A stretch of 64,000 bases of DNA from NCBI GenBank assembly GCA_964385175.1, contig CAYLNL010000003.1, positions 62,001 to 126,000 on the forward strand. Reading direction: 5' to 3'. The notes under the pieces are model-generated. The model worked only from the letters and a program-made list of their open reading frames with translations. It was not told the origin of the DNA and did no database searches. A program made the position numbers and the translations under genes. Positions 26,010 through 33,796 of the stretch are shown here, one piece after another (within the stretch, counting starts at the first letter, position 1; every line of letters begins with the position of its first letter). The stretch is from CAYLNL01 sp964385175 (GTDB lineage: Bacteria > Bacteroidota > Bacteroidia > Flavobacteriales > Flavobacteriaceae).

Positions 26010-27262
26010 TCCGGTTCATTTTCTAGCTGAAACAGCCGGTGAATGAGGGCAATGCTCTCAACGGAGCCATGGCCGGGGTCTTTCAGGTGGTTGGCAATGT
26101 GCGTAGTGATCTTCTGGATGAGACGGCTGCCGATGAGGTCTGCCTGGTGGTCATTGAAATCCGTGATCTTTTTCCGCTGAAAATCAATTTCGGCATCTTT
26201 CAGGGCGGTGAGCTTCTTTTTCAACGCATGCAGCGTGGGCGCGAAGGTGCGGGTATCCAGCCACTTCATGAACCCGGTCTCCAATTCCTCTATAATGGCT
26301 TCCGCCCCGGGAAGCTGCGCTTTACGGCGCTCTAGTGTTTCGTCCGTGAGCCGGGAGAGCTGGTCTAAATGAACCAGCGTAACGTTGGATAGTACTCCTA
26401 CGTCCGGAGCCACATTTTCCGGGATGGACAGATCTAAGATGAGCAACGGGCGCTCTGTCCGGATATATTCTTTCAAAACGGTAGGCTGCGGTGCTCCCGT
26501 AGCCACGATGAGAATGTCGGTTTTTTCCAGCTCCGAAGGCAGATCGGTATATGCCTTTACCTGCACATGGAATTTCCCGGCAATGTTTTCCGCCTTTTCC
26601 CGGGTGCGGTTGATGAGCGTGATGTGTCGGTTGCGGGTGTGCTTCACAAGATTTTCGCAGGTATTCCTCCCGATCTTTCCCGTTCCGAGGAGCGTAATCT
26701 GTTTTTGAGAAGCCGCCTCCGTATGCTTCAGGATGTATTGCACGGCGGCAAAAGCCACCGAGGTGGCGCCGCTAGAAATTTCTGTCTCAGTTTTGATGCG
26801 TTTGCTCGCCTGGAGCACGGCATTGACCAACCGCTCCGAGAACGAATCGGCAACGCCAGCATCCCGCGAAGCGACAAAGCTCTGCTTTACCTGGCCGATG
26901 ATCTCAAAATCGCCCAGGATCTGGCTGTCTAACCCTGTGCCCACACGGAACAGGTGAGTTATGGCTTCCCGGTTTTTACAGATGTAGCCCACCTTTTCAA
27001 AATCTCCGACCGTTCCGGTGGTATAGGCGCATAAAATTTTAATAAGCTGGAACGGATGCTGAGCGAAGCCATACAGCTCCGTGCGGTTGCAGGTGGAGAG
27101 GATGAGCGGGCTTTCTATTCCTTCCTTTGCCGCCTGGGCGAGCGCCCGGGAACGGCTTTCCTCATCCAGCCGGAAACGCCCCCGCACTTCTGCGGCGGCT
27201 GTTTTATAGCTCAATCCGATGACATAAAAGGTACGTTTTTCTGAATTACCGGGAAGCATCAT
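25988..27262 (-). CDS. hemA: Glutamyl-tRNA reductase
   Basis: First committed step of C5-pathway haem synthesis. I start at the ATG at 27262 (424 residues, normal length); the open frame extends to 27421 but the added 53 residues are not protein-like for this family. Catalytic Cys58 lies in STCNRTE, GLDSQILGD follows, the NADPH-binding loop is LLGTGKIG, and a C-terminal dimerisation helix is present. It is first in the overlapping hemA-hemC-hemD-hemE operon. A palindrome resembling a Fur/Irr box lies upstream at 27428-27448, between this gene and the divergent AraC regulator, pointing to iron or haem control. Confidence 0.95.
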   Translation of the reverse strand: MMLPGNSEKRTFYVIGLSYKTAAAEVRGRFRLDEESRSRALAQAAKEGIESPLILSTCNRTELYGFAQHPFQLIKILCAYTTGTVGDFEKVGYICKNREAITHLFRVGTGLDSQILGDFEIIGQVKQSFVASRDAGVADSFSERLVNAVLQASKRIKTETEISSGATSVAFAAVQYILKHTEAASQKQITLLGTGKIGRNTCENLVKHTRNRHITLINRTREKAENIAGKFHVQVKAYTDLPSELEKTDILIVATGAPQPTVLKEYIRTERPLLILDLSIPENVAPDVGVLSNVTLVHLDQLSRLTDETLERRKAQLPGAEAIIEELETGFMKWLDTRTFAPTLHALKKKLTALKDAEIDFQRKKITDFNDHQADLIGSRLIQKITTHIANHLKDPGHGSVESIALIHRLFQLENEPECAASSE

Positions 27263-27427
27263 GTAGTAATCGTCTGAAAACCCGCAGGCAAAAGTAACGG
27301 GGCACGGAGCAAAAAAATAACGCTGGAAGTACTTTTTTTGACGCAGGATGATTTTCTCTGTAGTTTTTAAGGAAAAATAGAACAAATGCAATACATTTGC
27401 AGGAATGATAAGCCTTCCCAATTAAAC

Positions 27428-27448
27428 TATTTAGAATCATTCTAAATA
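27428..27448. promoter_or_regulatory. Fur/Irr-like palindromic operator
   Basis: Perfect inverted repeat with 10-bp arms, TATTTAGAAT and ATTCTAAATA, around a single C. It contains TTTAGAA-N3-TTCTAAA, the form of the rhizobial iron control element, and is close to Fur-family boxes. It is 11 bp upstream of the proposed TTG start of the AraC gene and 165 bp upstream of hemA. Confidence 0.7.
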
Positions 27449-27458
27449 AAAACAACCC

Positions 27459-28361
27459 TTGAGACATATAGAGACCATACCTAAAAATAACGCTACAGGT
27501 TCCGGGAATGAACAGCTTGTTTCCGACGGACTGAAGGTGCTGATTTACCGGCACGAAGGGAACGAACTTTTGCATACCACAAAGGATATGGACCGCTCGT
27601 CCATCCAGTTTCATTTCAGCCTGAAGGGAGGCGCCGGGTTCCGGTTCAACGAGGGACGGTATGTATTGCACGTGGGCGGGGAAGAAGGGCTGCTGCTGTA
27701 TCATCCGCAGCGGGAACTGCCGCTGGATGTGGTGCTTCAGCCTCACTCCTGGCTGGTTTCGGTGGTAATCTCCATCCGGGAGTTTCATGCCTTGTTCTCG
27801 GAAGAGGCAGACTATGTGGATTTTCTGAGCCAGGAAAACAGAGACAAGAAATACTACAAGAGCAGCCCCATAACGCCTCCCGTGGCGGTAGTGCTGCACC
27901 AGCTGATGAACACCCGGCTGCACCCGTCCGTTCAGAATTTATACCTGAAAGGAAAGGTGTATGAGCTGCTGAGCCTGTATTTCAACACACCGGAAGATGC
28001 CGACGTGGAGCAGTGCCCGTTCTTACTGGATGAAGCGAATGTGCTGAAGATACGTAAGGCGAAAGACCTGGTTCTGGCACGCATGGCGGAGCCTCCTACC
28101 TTGCCGGAGCTTGCGAACGCGGTAGGCCTGAACCTGAAAAAACTGAAAATGGGCTTTAAAGAGGTCTATGGAAAATCGGTATATGGTTTTTTGTTTGACT
28201 ACAAAATGGAATATGCCCGGAAAATGCTGGAAAGCGGTGCCTGCAATGTAAATGAGGTGAGCGTGAAAACCGGCTACAGCACACCCAGCCACTTTATAAC
28301 CGGATTCAAAAAGAAATATGGCATCACCCCGAAGAAATACATGAACGGCAGGCAGGGGTGA
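27459..28361 (+). CDS. AraC-family transcriptional regulator, divergent from hemA
   Basis: About 300 residues if the TTG at 27459 is used; no ATG occurs before codon 45, and the N-terminal domain seems to begin before that. The N-terminal 190 residues form a beta-rich effector domain (FHFSLKGGAGFRFNEG). The C-terminal 100 residues hold two helix-turn-helix units: LPELANAVGLNLKKLKMGFK and VNEVSVKTGYSTPSHFI, with GITPKKY at the end. It resembles PchR-type iron regulators. It is adjacent to the haem operon and behind a Fur-like box, so control of haem synthesis or siderophore/haem uptake is a reasonable inference. Base composition matches the GC-rich hem block. Confidence 0.85.
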   Translation: MRHIETIPKNNATGSGNEQLVSDGLKVLIYRHEGNELLHTTKDMDRSSIQFHFSLKGGAGFRFNEGRYVLHVGGEEGLLLYHPQRELPLDVVLQPHSWLVSVVISIREFHALFSEEADYVDFLSQENRDKKYYKSSPITPPVAVVLHQLMNTRLHPSVQNLYLKGKVYELLSLYFNTPEDADVEQCPFLLDEANVLKIRKAKDLVLARMAEPPTLPELANAVGLNLKKLKMGFKEVYGKSVYGFLFDYKMEYARKMLESGACNVNEVSVKTGYSTPSHFITGFKKKYGITPKKYMNGRQG

Positions 28362-28374
28362 GTGGTTAGTATTG

Positions 28375-28600
28375 AGTAGTGAGAGGCAAGAACCAAGAGA
28401 CAAGAGGCAAGACAAGGTAAATTTAGAATTATGAATTTTTGTCTATTTTCTATGCTCTTTTTTCTCCCTTCGGCAAGCTCAGGGTAAACAGGATTTTCAT
28501 TTTTTATTTTTGACTTACCACTTATGCCTTACGACTTCTATCTTCTATGTTCTATTCTCTTGGTTCTTGGTTCTCCTTTTAATTTAGAATTAAAAAAGGC
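28375..28600. repeat. Dispersed intergenic repeat, copy 2 (inverted relative to copy 1)
   Basis: Carries the reverse complements of the copy 1 motifs (CACTTATGCCTTACGACTTC, GTTCTATTCTCTTGGTTC, CCCTTCGGCAAGCTCAGGG). Copies 1 and 2 therefore flank the hem/AraC block as inverted repeats. The rest of the 28362-28808 space is AT-rich and non-coding, with a promoter at its right end. Confidence 0.75.
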
Positions 28601-28752
28601 ACAATTTCAAATTGCAATACCCTACTAACCAAAACGTTATCCCGGAACAGGGAATCTAAAGGCTTATCTATAAAAAACTCATCTTTCATCACAGGTAATT
28701 GCGATTTCTTTGAGATGGGTTTCTAACTGATATTTATAATGGACGGGGTGGT

Positions 28753-28786
28753 TTGAAAATTGGTTTTTTTATTTTCGTTACTTTTG
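28753..28786 (+). promoter_or_regulatory. Promoter for the PLP enzyme gene
   Basis: -7 element TACTTTTG at 28779-28786; candidate -33 TTG triplets at 28753-28755 and 28760-28762 (spacers of 23 and 16 bp). The ATG is at 28818. Confidence 0.45.
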
Positions 28787-28957
28787 GATTGAAATTTTTT
28801 GGTTTTATTTGGCAATTATGAAGAAATACGGATTGAATACTATTTGTACCCACGAGGGAGAAATTTACGATGTGCAGTTTAAAAGCGCTGTATCTCCTCT
28901 TTATATGGCTACTTCATACGAGTATGACGGGGTAGTGGTGAAACGCTACCCGCGCTA

Positions 28958-29065
28958 TTTTCACAGCAGGATGTGCAACCAGATACCCAGCCATTATTTC
29001 GGCGTTCTGGTTTTGCGCTTTTACCCGCAACCCCAGCGTTTTCAGACTACGCTCCAGCAGCCATA
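28958..29065. repeat. 108-bp perfect inverted repeat, left copy (misplaced)
   Basis: Identical over all 108 bp to the reverse complement of 29535-29642. This copy does not fit the protein family at this position and breaks the frame. Confidence 0.97.
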
Positions 29066-29534
29066 AGTACCTCGTTGTTGGCTTTTCTAAAGAAAGGCCA
29101 TCACGCTGTGTTTCAAAAAAACCTGTACGGGGGTTCTTTTAATTTCATTACAAAAGAGTTTGAAAAATTTGGCATTGGCTTTTCTTTTACAGAAGGGCTT
29201 GCGCGTGAGGATTTTGAAAAAGCGATGGAGCCCAACACAAAGGTTATTTATATAGAAACGCCTTCTAACCCGTTATTGGGCATTACAGATATGAGGGCGA
29301 TTGCTTCTCTTGCCAGGGAGCGCGGCTCCATTACCATGATTGACAATACATTTGCCAGCCCGGTGAATCAAAATCCTGTAGATTGGGGTATTGATGTGGT
29401 TATTCACAGCGCCACCAAGTACCTGGGAGGGCATAGCGACATCCTGGCGGGCGCCGTAGCCGGTTCTGCACAGCATATTGCCCTTATCTATGAAATGGCG
29501 AAAAGCCTGGGCGGCAGTCTTAGCGATTATACGG

Positions 29535-29642
29535 TATGGCTGCTGGAGCGTAGTCTGAAAACGCTGGGGTTGCGGGTAAAAGCGCAAAACCAGAACGCCG
29601 AAATAATGGCTGGGTATCTGGTTGCACATCCTGCTGTGAAAA
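29535..29642. repeat. 108-bp perfect inverted repeat, right copy (native)
   Basis: Encodes family-consistent sequence (LERSLKTLGLRV region), so this is the source copy. 469 bp separate the two arms. Confidence 0.97.
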
Positions 29643-29998
29643 AGGTGTACTACCCGGGGTTACAATCGCATCCCGGTTACGAGGTAGCAAAAGGGCAAAT
29701 GCGGGGTTTTGGGGGAGTTGTTTCGTTTGAGTTACGGGAAGGAATAGACGCTCTTGCATTCCAAAGAGCCTTGCAACTTATAAAACCTTCCATGAGTTTG
29801 GCGGGAGTGGAAAGTTCTATGTTGATGCCCTCGCTAACCTCTCATGCTGTGCTGAGCCCTGAAGAACGGCTGCAACAGGGTATTACCGACGGATTAATCA
29901 GGTTTTCTGTGGGGATAGAGGAGGCGGAAGATTTGATTGGAGACATAGAACAGGCATTGAATGCTATGCGATAGATGAATTTTAAAAATAGTTTTACT

Positions 29999-30715
29999 AT
30001 GAAATTAGATATTCTCGCTATTGGAAGCCATCCGGATGACGTGGAACTGGGTTGCGGCGCCACACTGGCTAAGGAGATAGCCCGCGGAAAAAAAGCAGGG
30101 GTTGTTGACCTTACGCGCGGGGAGCTGGGTACGCGCGGCACACCTGACGTGCGCATGGAAGAGGCGCACTCTGCTGCCAAAATATTGGGAGTAGTTGTTA
30201 GAGAAAATATGGGGTTTGCCGATGGTTTTTTTCTGAACGACCGGCAACACCAGTTAGAATTGATACAACTCATACGAAAGTACCAGCCAGAAGTAGTGCT
30301 TTGCAATGCCATAGAAGACCGCCATATAGACCACGGTAAGGGCAGCAAGTTGGTGAGCGATGCTTGTTTTTTAAGCGGGTTGCCAAAAGTTGAAACCCGT
30401 TTGGCAGGCAGTCGGCAGGAAGCATGGCGCCCTAAGCGGGTGTATCATTATATACAATGGAATAACCTGAGCCCGCATTTTGTAGTAGATGTTTCAGGAT
30501 ACATGGAAAAAAAGATAGCGGCGGTTATGGCCTATTCATCTCAATTCTATGATCCTCGGAGCGGAGAACCAGAAACACCCATAAGCAGTAAAAATTTTTT
30601 AGATAGCATAACCTACCGGGCTAATGATTTGGGTAGGTTAACAGGGGTGGAATTTGGGGAAGGTTTCACGGCAGAACGATATGTGGCTATCCGGTCGCTG
30701 GATGATTTGATATAA
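29999..30715 (+). CDS. bshB1: Bacillithiol biosynthesis deacetylase BshB1
   Basis: 238 residues from the ATG at 29999, which begins MKLDILAIGSHPDDVE; an earlier ATG at 29975 adds eight residues. A LmbE-like zinc deacetylase: HPDD near residue 12 and HIDHGKG near residue 107 supply zinc ligands and the catalytic Asp. TRGELGTRGT and SQFYDP are typical of BshB1. It deacetylates GlcNAc-malate to GlcN-malate in bacillithiol synthesis. It follows the disrupted trans-sulfuration gene with almost no gap, consistent with a cysteine/low-molecular-weight thiol unit. Confidence 0.94.
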   Translation: MKLDILAIGSHPDDVELGCGATLAKEIARGKKAGVVDLTRGELGTRGTPDVRMEEAHSAAKILGVVVRENMGFADGFFLNDRQHQLELIQLIRKYQPEVVLCNAIEDRHIDHGKGSKLVSDACFLSGLPKVETRLAGSRQEAWRPKRVYHYIQWNNLSPHFVVDVSGYMEKKIAAVMAYSSQFYDPRSGEPETPISSKNFLDSITYRANDLGRLTGVEFGEGFTAERYVAIRSLDDLI

Positions 30716-31075
30716 AGAGATATTGATATTGAGAGTTAGTTAGAGATTTTTAAAATTTGTTTAACCTCATCTTGTAAAGCAGGTACATGAGCTGCTTTAT
30801 TTCAATACTGTTTTTATATATTGTTTTTACTATATTTTATATAGTAAAAATTAGTCTTTATTAAAATTAATTCAATATCGGTATTATCAATTTATCTTTA
30901 CTTTCCCGATAACATTATATAGATACCACGATAAAATAATTCATATAGGTAATTATGAATATGATTTTATAATTTATTTTTAGTAATTTAGTCCCCGAAC
31001 CATTATACAGTTTTTTTAGTTTTTCTAACTGTTTTTAATCTATTTGAGAATATAATTTTTTATCAATGTAGAGTT
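30716..31075. other. AT-rich 360-bp intergenic region upstream of the Hsp70-like operon
   Basis: Very AT-rich with long A and T runs (for example around 30800-30920). No ORF, RNA gene or clear TAnnTTTG promoter could be identified. It probably holds the promoter of the operon starting at 31076. Confidence 0.6.
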
Positions 31076-32260
31076 ATGCGCATATATTCAAGAACATATA
31101 TAACAGGCGTAGTTACTTTTCTTATGTTGCAGGGCATGATGGCGCAGGAGCGAAAAACGTTTACCTATGGAGGAGTAAAGGGAAATAAATATAATGGGGC
31201 GGTAGATGTAGCATGTGTGGTGGTAGCAGGTGGAAGAACCTATCCTCTAAAGGGGCTCACGGTAGATCTTAACCAATATGCCGGCGATGTGAAATTAGGG
31301 GTTCAGTTTACGAACCTACAAGTTGGCCTTACTGATTCTTTTGACAAGGTGAGGAATAGCGACCATCCTAAGGTATTTTATCTGCACGCATCATCTCTTC
31401 AGTTAGAGAATAATGTATTGAGCATTGAAGGAAACGGGGTGGTTATAGGCGCTCCTTCGGGGCATTATGGCGGGGGGAGTAACGTGCTTGTTTATACCAT
31501 AAACCCGATAGCCTCTGAACGGGATGTGGCATTGCGTGTGAAGGCTGAAATTGTAGATGGGGTGTATGACCAGCAGTGGAATGTATTTACAGTTACTAAA
31601 AAATTCACCATACTCCCCAGGAGCAGGAATTTAGAGAACGAATTATGGACGCAGATAGAGGCGGCTTTTAAAGCGGGCGATAAAAAAGCGTTGTTAGAGA
31701 AATGCACCCGCTATCAACTAAGCTGCGATGAGGGGGCTTTTAGCGATTGTGGGCACAAGGAAGATGTGGTATTCTACTTAATAAGTATCTCGGGAGGGAA
31801 GCAAAAAGACCTTCTTATAAAGGAGTATATGGAAAAATACCCGCAGGGAAAATATGTAGCTGAGTTGGGGAAAGATGCTTCTGTGATGGATACAGGAGAG
31901 CCTATTCAACCGGGTTTGGCGCGACTGGATTTTGATGAGGTGGCTTTATTGATAAATGAAATAAAAGGTGGGGTGCGCCCTTATTATGCCAGTTTTTTCG
32001 ACTATGCAAAAAACAAAGAATATCCTATAAAAAGCGTTCGTTTCAACAAAGAAAGCATCCTCCTGGAATTAGAATCGGTAGGGGTCCCGGAAGGCTTTTA
32101 TACAGTGAAGGTAACCGATGGCAAAGGGGCTATTTTTGTAGAAAAAGAAAATGTTCGTGTGCGGGAAACTCTCACTATTCCCCCCAGTGTTAAGTTAGGC
32201 GGCATTTTATTAGTAGTTGGGGGGCTGATTTTTGTTTATAAAAAATATATCCATTTCTAA
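31076..32260 (+). CDS. Secreted YceI-like protein with C-terminal membrane anchor (operon gene 1)
   Basis: 394 residues. A signal peptide ends at GMMAQ. Residues 25-180 are beta-rich and include FDKVRNSDHPKVFYLHAS, reminiscent of the YceI lipocalin-like fold, a weak and unverified resemblance. A helical, Cys-containing segment follows (about 190-260; CTRYQLSCDEGAFSDCGHKE), then an Ig-like stretch, and a single hydrophobic helix at about 370-388 (GGILLVVGGLIFVY) with a short basic tail. It should face the periplasm and be anchored in the inner membrane. First gene of a five-gene same-strand run with gaps of 11-36 bp. Function unknown. Confidence 0.8.
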   Translation: MRIYSRTYITGVVTFLMLQGMMAQERKTFTYGGVKGNKYNGAVDVACVVVAGGRTYPLKGLTVDLNQYAGDVKLGVQFTNLQVGLTDSFDKVRNSDHPKVFYLHASSLQLENNVLSIEGNGVVIGAPSGHYGGGSNVLVYTINPIASERDVALRVKAEIVDGVYDQQWNVFTVTKKFTILPRSRNLENELWTQIEAAFKAGDKKALLEKCTRYQLSCDEGAFSDCGHKEDVVFYLISISGGKQKDLLIKEYMEKYPQGKYVAELGKDASVMDTGEPIQPGLARLDFDEVALLINEIKGGVRPYYASFFDYAKNKEYPIKSVRFNKESILLELESVGVPEGFYTVKVTDGKGAIFVEKENVRVRETLTIPPSVKLGGILLVVGGLIFVYKKYIHF

Positions 32261-32274
32261 ATTGTGTATTTGTT

Positions 32275-33762
32275 ATGATAGTTCACAGGTATGTAAACGC
32301 CACGCTTTTTTCTAAGATGAGTGTATGGGTTTTAGTGCTGTTTGCCTTGCTGCCTCTCTATGTAGTTGCAAGCTCGTTCTCTCCACCCGATAGTACAGAC
32401 AACCGGGTAGCCTCATTAGATAAAATAGCGGCAGATACACAGCAAAAGACACTTACACTAACCTGCTCTTTTCCGCAAAAAGAGGTATGGGATAGCATAC
32501 TGGCCGGAAAAATAAAGTTACACGTAGCCATTAGGAAAAAAGGAAGAGTATATGAAGATATCTACATAAAAACTAAAGAACCTGTAGCCGAAAATACCCT
32601 TGTGCTAACCTTGCAACCTCCTATGAAAGATGCATTGTATGGAATTGAGAAACAAGATTTTATACTGTATCTGAAAGGGAATGGATGGGAGCGCAAAATT
32701 TCTAAAACCGCCATCCTGGGAACAGCCACCCAACGGCTAGATTTGCGCATCTACTCTGTTGCAAGTCCTATACGGCATATAATTAATAGCCTGTTGATAC
32801 TAATAGGGTTAAGTGCATTATATGGATTTGCAATATTTTTTAATAAAAAATATCACTTTAAAAAAGACCACATCAAAAAATACAAACAAATAACCTTAGA
32901 AGGCAAAGCCTCTGTAGATCCGTTCACTTTTGAATCGTTAGAAGAAAATAACGAAGTGGTTTTCATAGAAGATAAAATTATGCTGTTGAGTTCGTGGAAA
33001 CGGTTACATGCCCTGAGACCTGAAAAACAGGTAGATTCCTTAGAGCTATTTTTCAAAGAAACGGAAAAAAACAATCTTTTTAAACCAACAACTCCCTGGG
33101 CTAGAAAAATCAACCGGGTATGGTTTGGCACAATAGCAGGTTATATTGGCTGGTTGCTCTATACCTTCTTAATGAAGGTTGATGGTGGAAACTACCGCTT
33201 TGCACTTTTTTCTATGTTGAATACCCGTTCTGCTCAGTTTTCAGATGTTGTATATATAAACTCCCTGCTTGCAATAGCCATAGCGCTACCAACCTTTATC
33301 TCTTTTTCAATAGCAGACCACCTGTATGGAAGCCGTCGCCACTCCCTTATTAAACTACTATACAAACTTTTCTTAACCATTGTTATTGTAGCAGGCAGTT
33401 TTATATTACAATCATTCCTCACCATTCATCTTTTTAACCACCAGCTAACAGGGAGTCTCATCGCCTGGCTTTGTATTGGCGCAGGATGGGGAATAGCGGC
33501 AGGAATGCGCCTTAGCGGGAAAAAAATTATTACTGTACTTATAATTGGCATAGCTGGTTTTATAGGCTACCAGGCAGCCTATCTAAAGCCTGTTACAGAT
33601 GTAGTAGGAATAGAAAATCAAATTTTAACAGGTCTTCTCATAGCAGGAGGTTTAGTAGGCTGGTTTACCTGCACTCCTTCCATTACTTCTAAAGAAGACC
33701 CTCAAGTTAATGTATCGCCTATCCAGGAAGAACCCGTAGAGCCTCCCTCTGCCAATCAATAA
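32275..33762 (+). CDS. Polytopic membrane protein of unknown function (operon gene 2)
   Basis: 495 residues. An N-terminal hydrophobic segment (signal or anchor, residues 14-36) precedes an extracytoplasmic beta-rich domain to about 165. A membrane helix follows at about 168-186 (LLILIGLSALYGFAIFF), then a basic cytoplasmic domain to about 280, and then roughly six further hydrophobic segments to residue 470 (for example YIGWLLYTFL, LLAIAIALPTFISF, AAGMRLSGKKIITVLIIGIAGFIGYQA). The tail is acidic and Pro-rich. No family recognised. It lies 14 bp after gene 1 and is probably translated with it. Confidence 0.8.
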   Translation: MIVHRYVNATLFSKMSVWVLVLFALLPLYVVASSFSPPDSTDNRVASLDKIAADTQQKTLTLTCSFPQKEVWDSILAGKIKLHVAIRKKGRVYEDIYIKTKEPVAENTLVLTLQPPMKDALYGIEKQDFILYLKGNGWERKISKTAILGTATQRLDLRIYSVASPIRHIINSLLILIGLSALYGFAIFFNKKYHFKKDHIKKYKQITLEGKASVDPFTFESLEENNEVVFIEDKIMLLSSWKRLHALRPEKQVDSLELFFKETEKNNLFKPTTPWARKINRVWFGTIAGYIGWLLYTFLMKVDGGNYRFALFSMLNTRSAQFSDVVYINSLLAIAIALPTFISFSIADHLYGSRRHSLIKLLYKLFLTIVIVAGSFILQSFLTIHLFNHQLTGSLIAWLCIGAGWGIAAGMRLSGKKIITVLIIGIAGFIGYQAAYLKPVTDVVGIENQILTGLLIAGGLVGWFTCTPSITSKEDPQVNVSPIQEEPVEPPSANQ

Positions 33763-33796
33763 CCAAGAAAGTAATTTGTTTAAAGAAAAACATGCC

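Larger units (their letters stand above)
28818..29974 (+). pseudogene. Trans-sulfuration family PLP enzyme (cystathionine gamma-synthase/lyase type), disrupted
   Basis: The first 47 residues (MKKYGLNTICTHEG to KRYPRYF) and the region from AAISTSLLAFLKKG to the end are a normal Cys/Met-metabolism PLP enzyme; the PLP lysine lies in HSATKYLGGHSD. The roughly 30 residues expected between them (normally NTPNQ to FSSGM, holding cofactor-phosphate contacts) are replaced by a reversed copy of DNA from 29535-29642, which also changes the frame. As written, no active enzyme can be made. It could be a real mutation by inverted gene conversion or an assembly artefact. bshB1 starts directly after the stop, so the pair was probably an operon in thiol metabolism. 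Confidence 0.85.

Noticed and set aside
23429..28361. Haem block as a transposon or prophage
   Set aside because: No transposase, integrase or target-site duplication seen; only composition and flanking repeats are unusual, so it is reported as a possible transfer rather than an element.
29273..29759. Minus-strand frames sharing peptide sequence with a plus-strand frame near 29000
   Set aside because: The shared sequence is due to the 108-bp inverted duplication; neither minus-strand frame is a gene.
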